Source of the DNA: AP-15 sp963846635
Lineage (GTDB): Bacteria; Pseudomonadota; Alphaproteobacteria; ATCC43930; CGMCC-115725
DNA length: 64,000 nt
Reading direction: 5' to 3'
NCBI GenBank assembly: GCA_963846635.1
Contig: CAWJXM010000021.1
Coordinates: 1 to 64,000, forward strand
Shown: piece by piece, positions 26,203 through 33,692 of the stretch
How the letters are laid out: every line of letters begins with the position of its first letter
How positions within the stretch are numbered: the stretch's first letter is position 1
Notes under the pieces: generated by a model
What the model was told of the DNA's origin: nothing
The model's database searches: none
The model's input: only the letters and a program-made list of their open reading frames with translations
Translations under genes and position numbers: made by a program

Positions 26203-26544
26203 ATGAGGGCGAAAAAGCAGGCACTGACGGTCACCGAAGCCGCGGCCATGCGGATCCAGGCGCTGCTCGCAAAGCGCGGCAAGCCGTCGGTCGGGGTCAG
26301 GGTCGGCGTGCGGGCGCGAGGATGCTCTGGGCTCAGCTACACGCTCGAATATGCCGACGAAAAGGGCAAGTTCGACGAGGTCGTCGAGGATAAGGGGGTG
26401 ACCGTCCTGATCGATCCAAAGGCGGTCATGTTCATCCTCGGCACCGAGATGGATTACGTCGAAGAAAAGCTGCAGAACGGGTTCACCTTCCGCAACCCGA
26501 ATGAAAAAGGCCGTTGCGGCTGCGGTAAGTCGTTTCACGTCTGA
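26203..26544 (+). CDS. iscA: Iron-sulfur cluster assembly protein IscA/SufA family
   Basis: A 113-residue A-type carrier. The three ligand cysteines are in ARGCSGLSY and in the C-terminal GRCGCGKSF. It transfers clusters or iron to client proteins. The ATG lies 28 bp after iscS. The N-terminus KKQALTVTEAAAMRIQALL is standard for the family. Confidence 0.95.
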   Translation: MRAKKQALTVTEAAAMRIQALLAKRGKPSVGVRVGVRARGCSGLSYTLEYADEKGKFDEVVEDKGVTVLIDPKAVMFILGTEMDYVEEKLQNGFTFRNPNEKGRCGCGKSFHV

Positions 26545-26619
26545 AGCAAAGCCCGCTTTGAATGGGATGGAGAGCCGAACGATCGCGTATAACGACAGGG
26601 GTTGAACGAGGTTGATTGG

Positions 26620-27078
26620 GTGAAGCTGTTTCAGATCGAGGAGCCAGACGGAGGACCAGCCAACCCGGACGCGCCGGGCGCGGCAATCGGCATAGATGCC
26701 AGCGGTGCCGAGGTCGAGATCGCGATGTCGGTCGGCGGCAATGCGGTGCTGCTCCCCGACCGCGAGGGCTTCGAGCAGTCGCTGACCGTGCCGCATTTCG
26801 ATAATGGCCTCGCGGAATGGCAAACGCTGTTTGAAGGCGCGCGGCTGCGGGCCGAGCGGGCGCTCGCCCGGCCCGTTACCCATGCGGTGATTGTGCTCGC
26901 CCGCACGACACCAAACGCTACCGAAGCCGCCAAGATAACCAAAGCCGCGGAGCAAGCCGGACTGCGAGTCTTGAGCTTGCCTGCCGTGACCGAGCTTGCG
27001 GCCGGAACAGTGCCGGCAAGGGCAGCCGCGATACTCGCCGAAGATTTGGCGCCGCGGCCGGAAGAGGGGCCTCTCTGA
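26620..27078 (+). CDS. Shrunken HscA-like (Hsp70) relic in the isc operon
   Basis: About 152 residues in the slot where hscA normally lies (between iscA and fdx). The beginning KLFQIEEPD resembles the LLQIxEPg start of HscA, AIGIDASGAEVEIAM aligns with the first nucleotide-binding strand pair but has lost the GTTNS phosphate loop, VLLPDREG matches the following loop, and AVIVLARTTPNATEA with AAEQAGLRVLSLPAVTE matches the VITVPAYFDD / AARLAGLHVLRLxNEPT region of Hsp70. The rest of the ATPase and the whole substrate-binding domain are absent, with no lesion: the frame is clean and overlaps fdx by ATGA. Start uncertain (GTG 26620 or TTG 26602). The alignment was made by eye. Confidence 0.7.
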   Translation: MKLFQIEEPDGGPANPDAPGAAIGIDASGAEVEIAMSVGGNAVLLPDREGFEQSLTVPHFDNGLAEWQTLFEGARLRAERALARPVTHAVIVLARTTPNATEAAKITKAAEQAGLRVLSLPAVTELAAGTVPARAAAILAEDLAPRPEEGPL

Positions 27079-27410
27079 TGCCCACGATGGTCTTCATCGA
27101 ACGCGACGGCACACCGCGCGAGGTCGATGCGCCGGTCGGACTGTCGGTGCTCGAAGTGGCCCATCGCGCCGGTATCGATATCGAAGGCGCCTGCGAGGGC
27201 TCGCTCGCTTGTTCGACCTGTCACGTGATCGTCGATCCCGAGTGGTACGAATTGCTGCTGGAGGCGAGTGAGGATGAAGAGGACATGCTCGACCTTGCCT
27301 TCAATCTGAGCGCCACTTCGCGGCTTGGCTGTCAAATCATCATCACCGAGGAGCTTGATGGGTTGACGGTGCGCCTGCCAGCCGCGACCCGCAATCTGCT
27401 GCTCGGCTAA
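27078..27410 (+). CDS. fdx: [2Fe-2S] ferredoxin, isc type
   Basis: A 110-residue adrenodoxin-like ferredoxin that feeds electrons to cluster assembly. The cluster cysteines are in CEGSLACSTCHV (C-x5-C-x2-C) with a fourth in RLGCQI. DEEDMLDLAF is the acidic partner-binding region. It starts in the stop of the HscA-like gene (ATGA), as fdx follows hscA in standard isc operons. Confidence 0.95.
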   Translation: MPTMVFIERDGTPREVDAPVGLSVLEVAHRAGIDIEGACEGSLACSTCHVIVDPEWYELLLEASEDEEDMLDLAFNLSATSRLGCQIIITEELDGLTVRLPAATRNLLLG

Positions 27411-27427
27411 ACCCCGGATCGATTAAC

Positions 27428-28094
27428 ATGCTGGAAGGGCTCTTCGCGCGGCTGGTCACCGCTTCTGCAGAGCCGTGGCAGGCCTATACAAGGCATGACT
27501 TTGTCGGCCTGCTGGCAAGCGGCGAACTGCCGGAGGCCTTGCTTTCGCCGTTATCTGACCCAGGATTATCTGTTTTTGATCCATTTCGCCCGCGCCTGGG
27601 GGCTGGCGATCTACAAATCCGACACGCTCGCCGAGATGCGCCGGGCGCAGCGCCTCGTTGCTGCGACGTTGGATATCGAAATCGGGTTGCACATCGATTA
27701 TTGCCGTGGTTGGGGGCTGTCCGAAGCGATGATGGCGGTCGAGCCGGAGGCAATGGCCACGATCGCCTACACCCGCTTCGTGCTTGATCGAGGCCTCGCC
27801 GGTGATCGCCTTGATCTCGAGACGGCACTCGCACCCTGCATTATCGGATACGCCGTCATCGCAGTGGAACGGATGGCCGATCCCGCAACCCGCCTCGACG
27901 GCAATCCCTATCGCGAGTGGCTCGAGATGTACGCCGGTGCCGAGTATCAGGATCTTGCACGAGGCGCCCAAGCAGCACTCGACGAGCAGTTCGCCCGCCG
28001 CGGCGGTGACGGACGTTTCCCGGCCCTCGCCGCTACCTTCGCAACCGCCGCCCGGCTCGAAGCCGATTTCTGGCAGATGGGTCTCGATGCGGCG
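27428..28094 (+). pseudogene. TenA/thiaminase II family protein, frameshifted and run together with mnmA
   Basis: Matches TenA-type proteins, which recycle the thiamine pyrimidine moiety: PWQAYTRHDFVGLLASGELPEA, then YLTQDYLFLIHFARAWGLA, CRGWGLSEAMM, and late GNPYREWLEMYAGAEYQ and FWQMGL. One extra T at 27539-27540 separates the first 38 residues from the rest. At the far end no stop is met: the frame continues through about 39 unmatched codons straight into mnmA, so the native stop is also lost or shifted. End given where family similarity ceases. Confidence 0.8.
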
Positions 28095-28211
28095 CCAGGT
28101 TCCCTACCGACCTTTTTCCGCTGCAGGAAGAGCGCAACAGCCCCTCCGACCGGAAGGGCCTGGCCTCAACCAACGCCGATGGTGAGCGGATGGCACGCGG
28201 TGGGCATCGAC

Positions 28212-29333
28212 ATGAACATTAGCGTGCAGGACATTGATCTTCCCGGCAGCCCGGCTGATCACCGCATCGTTGTCGCAATGTCGGGCGGTGTGAACTCATC
28301 GGTCACGGCCGCATTGTTGACCGAACTCGGGTTCGAGGTCGTCGGCATCACCTTGCAGCTTTATGATCATGGCGCCGCGACCGGGCGCAAGGGCGCGTGC
28401 TGCGCCGGCCAGGACATCGATGACGCGGCGCGCGTCGCCGAGCGACTCGGCATCCCGCATTATGTGCTCGATTACGAGAGTCGATTTCGCCGAGAGGTCA
28501 TCGAGGATTTCGCCGACGCGTATCGCCGCGGCGAGACGCCGGTACCATGCATACGTTGCAACCAGCGGATCAAGTTTCGCGATCTACTGCTGACTGCCCG
28601 CGATCTCGGCGCTTCGGCGCTCGCCACCGGTCATTACGTGCGCCGGATAGTGGGGCCGGACGGGCCCGAATTGCACCGGGCGCGTGACGCGACGCGCGAC
28701 CAAAGCTACTTTTTGTTTGCGACGACCCGTAGCGAACTCGATTTTCTGCGATTTCCGTTGGGCGGGCTCGCCAAAGAACAAACCCGCGAGCTTGCTCGCC
28801 GCTTTGGCCTCGTCGTGGCCGACAAGCCGGACAGCCAGGATATCTGTTTTGTACCACAGGGCACCTATGCGAGCCTTGTCGCACGGCTGCGGCCGGAGGC
28901 GGCCATCCCCGGCGACATTGTCGATCGCGATGGTCGTGTCCTCGGTCGTCATCCTGGCATCGCCCATTTCACCGTAGGCCAGCGCAAAGGCTTGGGGATC
29001 GCCGCGGTTGAGCCGTTGCATGTGCTCGCGATTGAACCTGAAACCCGTCGCGTTGTCGTCGGTCCGCGCGCAGCCTTGGTCGAGACTCGCGTGTCAATTG
29101 GCGACTTGAACTGGTTAGCCGGTGATCCACCGGCTATCGGCGGCACGCAGCTTCAGGTCAAGCTGCGTTCGTCGCAGCCGCCGGTAACGGCAACGCTCTA
29201 TCCGAGCGGCGCCGGTGAAGCCGAGCTCGTCCTTGATGCTGGGGCGCGAGGTGTAGCCCCCGGTCAGGCTGCGGTCCTCTATGATGGCGAGCGCGTGCTC
29301 GGGGGTGGTTGGATCCGGCGGCGCGCCGCTTGA
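28212..29333 (+). CDS. mnmA: tRNA-specific 2-thiouridylase MnmA with altered PP-loop
   Basis: Thiolates U34 of Lys, Glu and Gln tRNAs using ATP and sulfur relayed from IscS. The 373-residue protein has the catalytic cysteines in PCIRCNQRIKF and SQDICFVPQG, and the conserved GHYVRR, QSYFL and TVGQRKGLG. The PP-loop reads SGGVNSS (residues 24-30) instead of the near-universal SGGVDSS, a D28N change from a single G-to-A. Its ATG is in frame with the TenA remnant. Position at the end of the isc operon matches its need for IscS sulfur. Confidence 0.92.
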   Translation: MNISVQDIDLPGSPADHRIVVAMSGGVNSSVTAALLTELGFEVVGITLQLYDHGAATGRKGACCAGQDIDDAARVAERLGIPHYVLDYESRFRREVIEDFADAYRRGETPVPCIRCNQRIKFRDLLLTARDLGASALATGHYVRRIVGPDGPELHRARDATRDQSYFLFATTRSELDFLRFPLGGLAKEQTRELARRFGLVVADKPDSQDICFVPQGTYASLVARLRPEAAIPGDIVDRDGRVLGRHPGIAHFTVGQRKGLGIAAVEPLHVLAIEPETRRVVVGPRAALVETRVSIGDLNWLAGDPPAIGGTQLQVKLRSSQPPVTATLYPSGAGEAELVLDAGARGVAPGQAAVLYDGERVLGGGWIRRRAA

Positions 29334-29342
29334 CCGCCGCGC

Positions 29343-30035
29343 TTATGTGACCGGCTTGAGGCGGCCGCCTTCGAGCAGAACGATACGGTCGAAGCGGCGA
29401 GCCAGTTCGAGGTTGTGGGTCGCGATCAGGGCCGCAAGCCGGGTTCGGCGAACCAGGTCAACGAGCGTATTGATAACTCCTTCGCCGGTGGCGTGGTCGA
29501 GATTCCCGGTCGGCTCGTCGCCGAGCACCACCTTCGGGTGGTTGGCGAGCGCGCGGACAATCGCGACGCGCTGCTGCTCGCCGCCGGAGAGGCGGGCCGG
29601 CCGATGGCTGGCGCGGGCGGCCAGTCCCACCCCGGCCAACAAGGAGGCCGCCTTGTCGCGCGCGCGGGCGCGGGCGATGCCGGCAATCATCTGCGGCAGC
29701 ATGACGTTTTCGAGCGCCGAAAACTCCGGCAACAGGTGATGGAACTGGTAGACAAACCCTAGTTCGGAACGGCGCATCAGGGTACGCCGCTCGTCCGACA
29801 GGTTGCCGCAATCCTCGCCGCCGATCAGCACCTGCCCGCCATCCGGGCGCTCGAGCAGCCCTGCGACATGCAGCAGCGTCGATTTGCCGGCGCCCGATGG
29901 GCCGACCAGTGCCACGATTTCACCGGGATTGAGCGCCAAGTCGACCCCGTTCAGTACGACGATCTCGCCGCCGCCGCTCCGGAAGACACGGCGCACCCCG
30001 CGCAACTCCAGCGCCGGGGTCGCTTGGTTTGGCAC
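29343..30035 (-). CDS. lolD: Lipoprotein-releasing ABC transporter ATPase LolD
   Basis: Powers release of outer-membrane lipoproteins from the inner membrane with LolC/E. Walker A is GPSGAGKS, the signature LSGGEQQR, Walker B VVLGDEPTGN, and the LolD-type QFHHLLPEFSALENVMLP is clear. A longer frame begins at 30107, but its first 24 residues are translated from a palindromic repeat, so the GTG at 30035 (VPNQATPALE) is taken as start, giving 230 residues. It is convergent with mnmA and lies downstream of the permease gene. Confidence 0.93.
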   Translation of the reverse strand: MPNQATPALELRGVRRVFRSGGGEIVVLNGVDLALNPGEIVALVGPSGAGKSTLLHVAGLLERPDGGQVLIGGEDCGNLSDERRTLMRRSELGFVYQFHHLLPEFSALENVMLPQMIAGIARARARDKAASLLAGVGLAARASHRPARLSGGEQQRVAIVRALANHPKVVLGDEPTGNLDHATGEGVINTLVDLVRRTRLAALIATHNLELARRFDRIVLLEGGRLKPVT

Positions 30036-30036
30036 G

Positions 30037-30152
30037 GTGCGTCCTTCGAGACGGCCGCTTTGCGGCCTCCTCAGGATGAGGGGCGTGTTTGATGACATCA
30101 CCAGCATACCTCATGCTGAGGAGCGCCCTTGGGCGCGTCTTGAAGCACGCGC
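30037..30152. repeat. Extragenic palindromic repeat, family B (copy 2)
   Basis: Outer arms GTGCGTCCTTCGAGAC and GCGTCTTGAAGCACGC, inner arms CCTCAGGATGAGGGG and CCTCATGCTGAGGAG. It occupies the gap between the lolC/E permease and lolD and carries spurious start codons in frame with lolD. Confidence 0.85.
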
Positions 30153-30174
30153 CTACCTCGATGCATCGCCGATG

Positions 30175-31419
30175 TTACTCGTAACGCAGCGCTTCGACCG
30201 GGTCGAGCCGCGCCGCTCGCCATGACGGGTAAAGGGTCGCAAGAAACGATAGCGCCAATGCCATCGCGACGACCGCGCCGATCTCGTTCCAATCGATGCG
30301 CGCGGGTATCCGCGTAAAGAAATAGATCTCGGCCGAAAACAGATCGACCCCGACGATATTCTGCACAAACTCGCGGATCGCTTCGATGTTGCGGGTAAAG
30401 GCGACCCCAAGTGCCAAGCCTGCGAGGGTGCCGACAATGCCGATGCTGGCGCCGGATAGCATGAAAATTCGCAATATCATGCCACGTGAGGCGCCCATCG
30501 TGCGCAGAATTGCGATGTCGCGGCCTTTGTCTTTCACCATCATGATCATGCTTGAGATGATGTTGAAGGCGGCGACAACGATGATCAAGGTCAGGATCAG
30601 GAACATTACGTTGCGTTCAATCTCGACGGCATTGAACAGACTCGAATTGGCCTGCTGCCAGTCAACAATCCGGACACGGTTGTCAAAGGCCGCCGCGATC
30701 GCCCGAGTCTGCTGCGACACCTGGTCGGGATCGGTGACGAATACTTGAAGATAGCTTGCGCCATTCGGGACGCGGAAGAAAATCTGCGCCGCATCAAACG
30801 GCACATAAATGAAGCTGTTGTCGTATTCGTACATGCCGACGTCAAAGAGAGCCACGATGTGATAAGTCTTCAGGCGCGGCATCGTCCCGAAAACGGTCGC
30901 GGTCCCTTGTGGCGAAATCAACGTTACGGTTCCCCCGACCCCGACTTCGAGCCGCAGCGCTAGGCGATAGCCGATGGCGACGCCATCGTCGCCAAAATCG
31001 GCAAGAGATCCGCCAATGATATGCGTGGAGACGAGGCGCAATCCGCGCAAATCCGCGGGCCGGATGCCGCGAACCAGCGCACCCGAAGCGCCGCGGTCGG
31101 TGGTCGCCATCACCTGGCCTTCAACGATCGGGATCGCCGCGGTAACGCCACGAAGCTGCTCAACCTTTTTCGCTGCCGCGGCGTAATCCGTGAGCGGGCC
31201 GGCTGCGGCATAAACGCCGAGATCGCCGTTTAGCCCGAGAATGCGGCCAAGCAGGTCAGCCCTGAAGCCGTTCATCACCGACATGACAATGATCAAGGTG
31301 GCGACGCCGAGGGCGATCCCAAGCAGCGAAAAGATCGCGATGACCGAGACGAAGCCTTCTTGCCGCCGCGCCCGCAGATAGCGGAACGCGACCATCCGCT
31401 CGAATGTATTGAAAATCAC
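30175..31419 (-). CDS. Lipoprotein-releasing ABC transporter permease LolC/E
   Basis: The 414-residue permease has one N-terminal membrane helix (VSVIAIFSLLGIALGVATLIIVMSV region), a periplasmic domain of about 200 residues, and three C-terminal helices, the LolC/LolE layout. The cytoplasmic hallmark is GRDIAILRTMGASRGMI. Alphaproteobacteria often have one LolC/E-type gene instead of separate lolC and lolE, as seems the case here. It precedes lolD by one repeat element. Confidence 0.93.
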   Translation of the reverse strand: MIFNTFERMVAFRYLRARRQEGFVSVIAIFSLLGIALGVATLIIVMSVMNGFRADLLGRILGLNGDLGVYAAAGPLTDYAAAAKKVEQLRGVTAAIPIVEGQVMATTDRGASGALVRGIRPADLRGLRLVSTHIIGGSLADFGDDGVAIGYRLALRLEVGVGGTVTLISPQGTATVFGTMPRLKTYHIVALFDVGMYEYDNSFIYVPFDAAQIFFRVPNGASYLQVFVTDPDQVSQQTRAIAAAFDNRVRIVDWQQANSSLFNAVEIERNVMFLILTLIIVVAAFNIISSMIMMVKDKGRDIAILRTMGASRGMILRIFMLSGASIGIVGTLAGLALGVAFTRNIEAIREFVQNIVGVDLFSAEIYFFTRIPARIDWNEIGAVVAMALALSFLATLYPSWRAARLDPVEALRYE

Positions 31420-31555
31420 AATATTAAATACACCGGTTGCTCTTAATCAGAGATTACTCCGTGCTGCCGCCCCGGGACAACGCGCGCCGACACACGAAAA
31501 ATCGAACCCCGGTCAGCTGACGCTTGCTTCTCCGACGTCTTGTTTCGAACATACT

Positions 31556-31957
31556 TTATTTCATGCCCTCACTTCCAATAGGATGGTTGGTGACTGGTCT
31601 AATTGCACTTAGTGCATCCTCGGTATATTCGATATCGCCATTCCAGTAATCAATTAGCACCCTTTCGTTAAGCTCTACCCAGGCTCGGACAATTTCGAAC
31701 TCGCGAGAATTGATCCGACCGCGGATCACTCGGGGTGTCGGACGAACGGCAACGGTAATCATCTCCGAGGGACGCACCTTCGCGGCGCGGGCAAGCTTGA
31801 TTCGAACGTCGTGCCGCGCGCCGCCCTTTTGCGAGATGAACACGACAAATGGCAAGCCGGTGCGCTCGGGCCGCAAATTCGCCATGTCGAACGAGGCCTG
31901 GCCAGCTGCTTTTTCGGATGCGACGTCCTCCAATTCCTTGACCGCGCGCTGTGCCAT
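31556..31957 (-). CDS. Conserved alphaproteobacterial protein of unknown function
   Basis: About 133 residues, soluble, no signal peptide. Core features are PERTGLPFVVFISQKGGARHDVRIK, then VRPSEMITVAVRP and DYWNGDIEYTEDALSAIRP at the C-terminus. Close relatives are common as stand-alone genes in Bradyrhizobium-like genomes, but I know no function. It begins 15 bp after the proS stop on the same strand, so it may be cotranscribed. The region's base composition is somewhat more AT-rich than neighbours. Confidence 0.7.
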   Translation of the reverse strand: MAQRAVKELEDVASEKAAGQASFDMANLRPERTGLPFVVFISQKGGARHDVRIKLARAAKVRPSEMITVAVRPTPRVIRGRINSREFEIVRAWVELNERVLIDYWNGDIEYTEDALSAIRPVTNHPIGSEGMK

Positions 31958-31971
31958 GATAGATGCCGCTC

Positions 31972-33288
31972 TCAAGAAGCGATTAACTGGGCGAGCGCCA
32001 CGTCGATCCCCAGATCCTGGCGCTCGCCCGAGCGGCGGTTTTTGACCTCGACTGTGCCGGCGCCGAGGCCGCGCGGGCCGATCACGATCTGCTCGGGCAG
32101 GCCGATCAGATCCATCGTCGCGAATTTGGCGCCCGGCGACTCGTCGCGGTCATCGTACAGCACCTCGACCCCGGCATTCAGTAATTTTCCGTAGAGCTCG
32201 TCGGCAGCGGTGCGGCAGCGAGCGTCGGCGGCGCGCAGATTGATCAGCCCGACCCGGAACGGCGCGACGCTCTCCGGCCAGATAATGCCGGCCTCGTCGT
32301 GATTGGCTTCGATCAGGGCGCCCGACAGGCGCGACACGCCGATGCCGTAGGAGCCCATCTGCAAGGCCACTTCCGCGCCGTCGGGACCGGCGACAAAGGC
32401 GCGCATCGGCCGTGAATATTTGTCGCCAAAGTAAAAGATGTGGCCGACCTCCAGGCCGCGCGCCGAGACGAGGTCCGTCTGCGGGATTTGGCAGCGGGCT
32501 GGATCGTGCTTTTCGTCGGTCGCAGCATAGGCGGCGGTCCAACGCTGAAACGTCGGTTCGAGATCGTCATTGTAGTCAGCCTCGATGACCGGAATGTCGG
32601 TCTGGAGCCAGCTGCGGTCGAAGAACACGTCGCTCTCACCGGCATCGGCAAGGATAATGAACTCATGCGAGAGGTCGCCGCCGATCGGTCCGGGATCAGC
32701 CTGCATCGGGATCGCCTTGAGCCCCAGGCGGGCAAAGGTCCGCATATAGGCGACAAACATCTTGTTGTAGGACCGCTTCGCCCCCGCCGCGTCGAGATCC
32801 AGGCTGTAGGCGTCCTTCATCAGGAATTCGCGCCCGCGCATCACGCCAAAGCGCGGCCGCACCTCGTCGCGGAACTTCCACTGGATGTGGTAGAGTAATT
32901 TTGGCAGGTCGCGGTAGCTCCTGATCGAGGCGCGCACGATCTCGGTGACCTGCTCTTCGTTGGTCGGGCCATACAGCATCTCGCGGTCATGGCGATCGCG
33001 GATGCGCAGCATTTCCTTGCCGTAATCGTCATAGCGGCCGCTCTCGCGCCACAATTCGGCCGGCTGGATCGTCGGCATCAGGATTTCCTGCGCACCGGCG
33101 CGGTCCTGCTCTTCGCGCACGATGCGCTCGATATTTTTCAAGACGCGCAGCCCGAGCGGCAGCCAGGAATAGATCCCCGCGCTCGATTGCCGGATCATAC
33201 CGGCACGCAGCATCAGCCGATGCGAGACGATCTGCGCCTCGCTCGGGTTCTCGCGCAGCAATGGCAAAAAATACTCGGAAAGACGCAT
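31972..33288 (-). CDS. proS: Prolyl-tRNA synthetase, compact form without editing domain
   Basis: Charges tRNA-Pro. The class II motifs are clear: LPLGLRVLKNIERIVREE (motif 1 area), RDEVRPRFGVMRGREFLMKDAYS (motif 2) and GSYGIGVSRL (motif 3), with a C-terminal anticodon-binding domain. The 438-residue length is typical of the alphaproteobacterial form, which lacks the roughly 180-residue INS editing insertion found in the 570-residue E. coli enzyme. Ala-tRNA-Pro proofreading would have to come from a free-standing editing protein elsewhere. Confidence 0.97.
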   Translation of the reverse strand: MRLSEYFLPLLRENPSEAQIVSHRLMLRAGMIRQSSAGIYSWLPLGLRVLKNIERIVREEQDRAGAQEILMPTIQPAELWRESGRYDDYGKEMLRIRDRHDREMLYGPTNEEQVTEIVRASIRSYRDLPKLLYHIQWKFRDEVRPRFGVMRGREFLMKDAYSLDLDAAGAKRSYNKMFVAYMRTFARLGLKAIPMQADPGPIGGDLSHEFIILADAGESDVFFDRSWLQTDIPVIEADYNDDLEPTFQRWTAAYAATDEKHDPARCQIPQTDLVSARGLEVGHIFYFGDKYSRPMRAFVAGPDGAEVALQMGSYGIGVSRLSGALIEANHDEAGIIWPESVAPFRVGLINLRAADARCRTAADELYGKLLNAGVEVLYDDRDESPGAKFATMDLIGLPEQIVIGPRGLGAGTVEVKNRRSGERQDLGIDVALAQLIAS

Positions 33289-33429
33289 TTCACCTCACGA
33301 CACGTGAGGGTCAATCTAGGGAACTCGGTCTATTGTGTCCACCAAGAGACCCTCAAATACCGAAGCCGAAACGGTTCCAGAGCCAATCGGGAGCAATGAC
33401 AGATTGTCGACATTGGAGTGAGATTCGGA

Positions 33430-33458
33430 GTGACGATCCGCCGCAGGGGTGCCATAAT
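33430..33458 (+). promoter_or_regulatory. Candidate sigma70-type promoter of a small RNA
   Basis: GTGACG at 33430-33435 and CATAAT at 33453-33458 are separated by 17 bases. Transcription would start near 33465 and run into the terminator at 33571. No protein-coding frame follows before the terminator. Confidence 0.35.
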
Positions 33459-33464
33459 CAACTG

Positions 33465-33600
33465 TCCGTGAACGCAGAGATGCGCGCGGGTCCGGGTTTA
33501 GGGAGGAGCGGGCGCCGCCGCAGCGGCAAGCTCGCGGCGGCGCCGCCGACTGGGCGCACATAAGGGCACCAAAAGGCAGGATCTCGGTCCTGCCTTTTTT
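33465..33600 (+). ncRNA. Candidate small RNA between divergent proS and the aminotransferase gene
   Basis: A roughly 135-base unit with an 11-bp GC stem (33511-33521 with 33534-33544, 12-base loop) and a strong terminator hairpin at its 3' end. Because both flanking genes are transcribed away from this spot, the terminator needs a transcript of its own. It could also be an attenuating leader of the aminotransferase gene that starts about 90 bases later. No known RNA family was recognised. Confidence 0.45.
33571..33600 (+). terminator. Strong intrinsic terminator
   Basis: AAAAGGCAGGA and TCCTGCCTTTT form an 11-bp stem with loop TCTCGG, followed by further T residues on the + strand (TTTTTT in total). 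The opposite strand has only a short T-run, so rightward termination is favoured. Confidence 0.85.
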
Positions 33601-33692
33601 CATTCCAAAACATCTCCCGGTAATCTGATTATGCTGATATCTGACGCGCTCGCGGGTTTTAAGGCATGACCAAACCGCAGCGGAGAGCGCAG

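Noticed and set aside
33400..33600. Glycine or SAM riboswitch ahead of the aminotransferase gene
   Set aside because: None of the conserved aptamer core sequences could be found; only the stems and terminator are present, so it is called a candidate RNA without a family.
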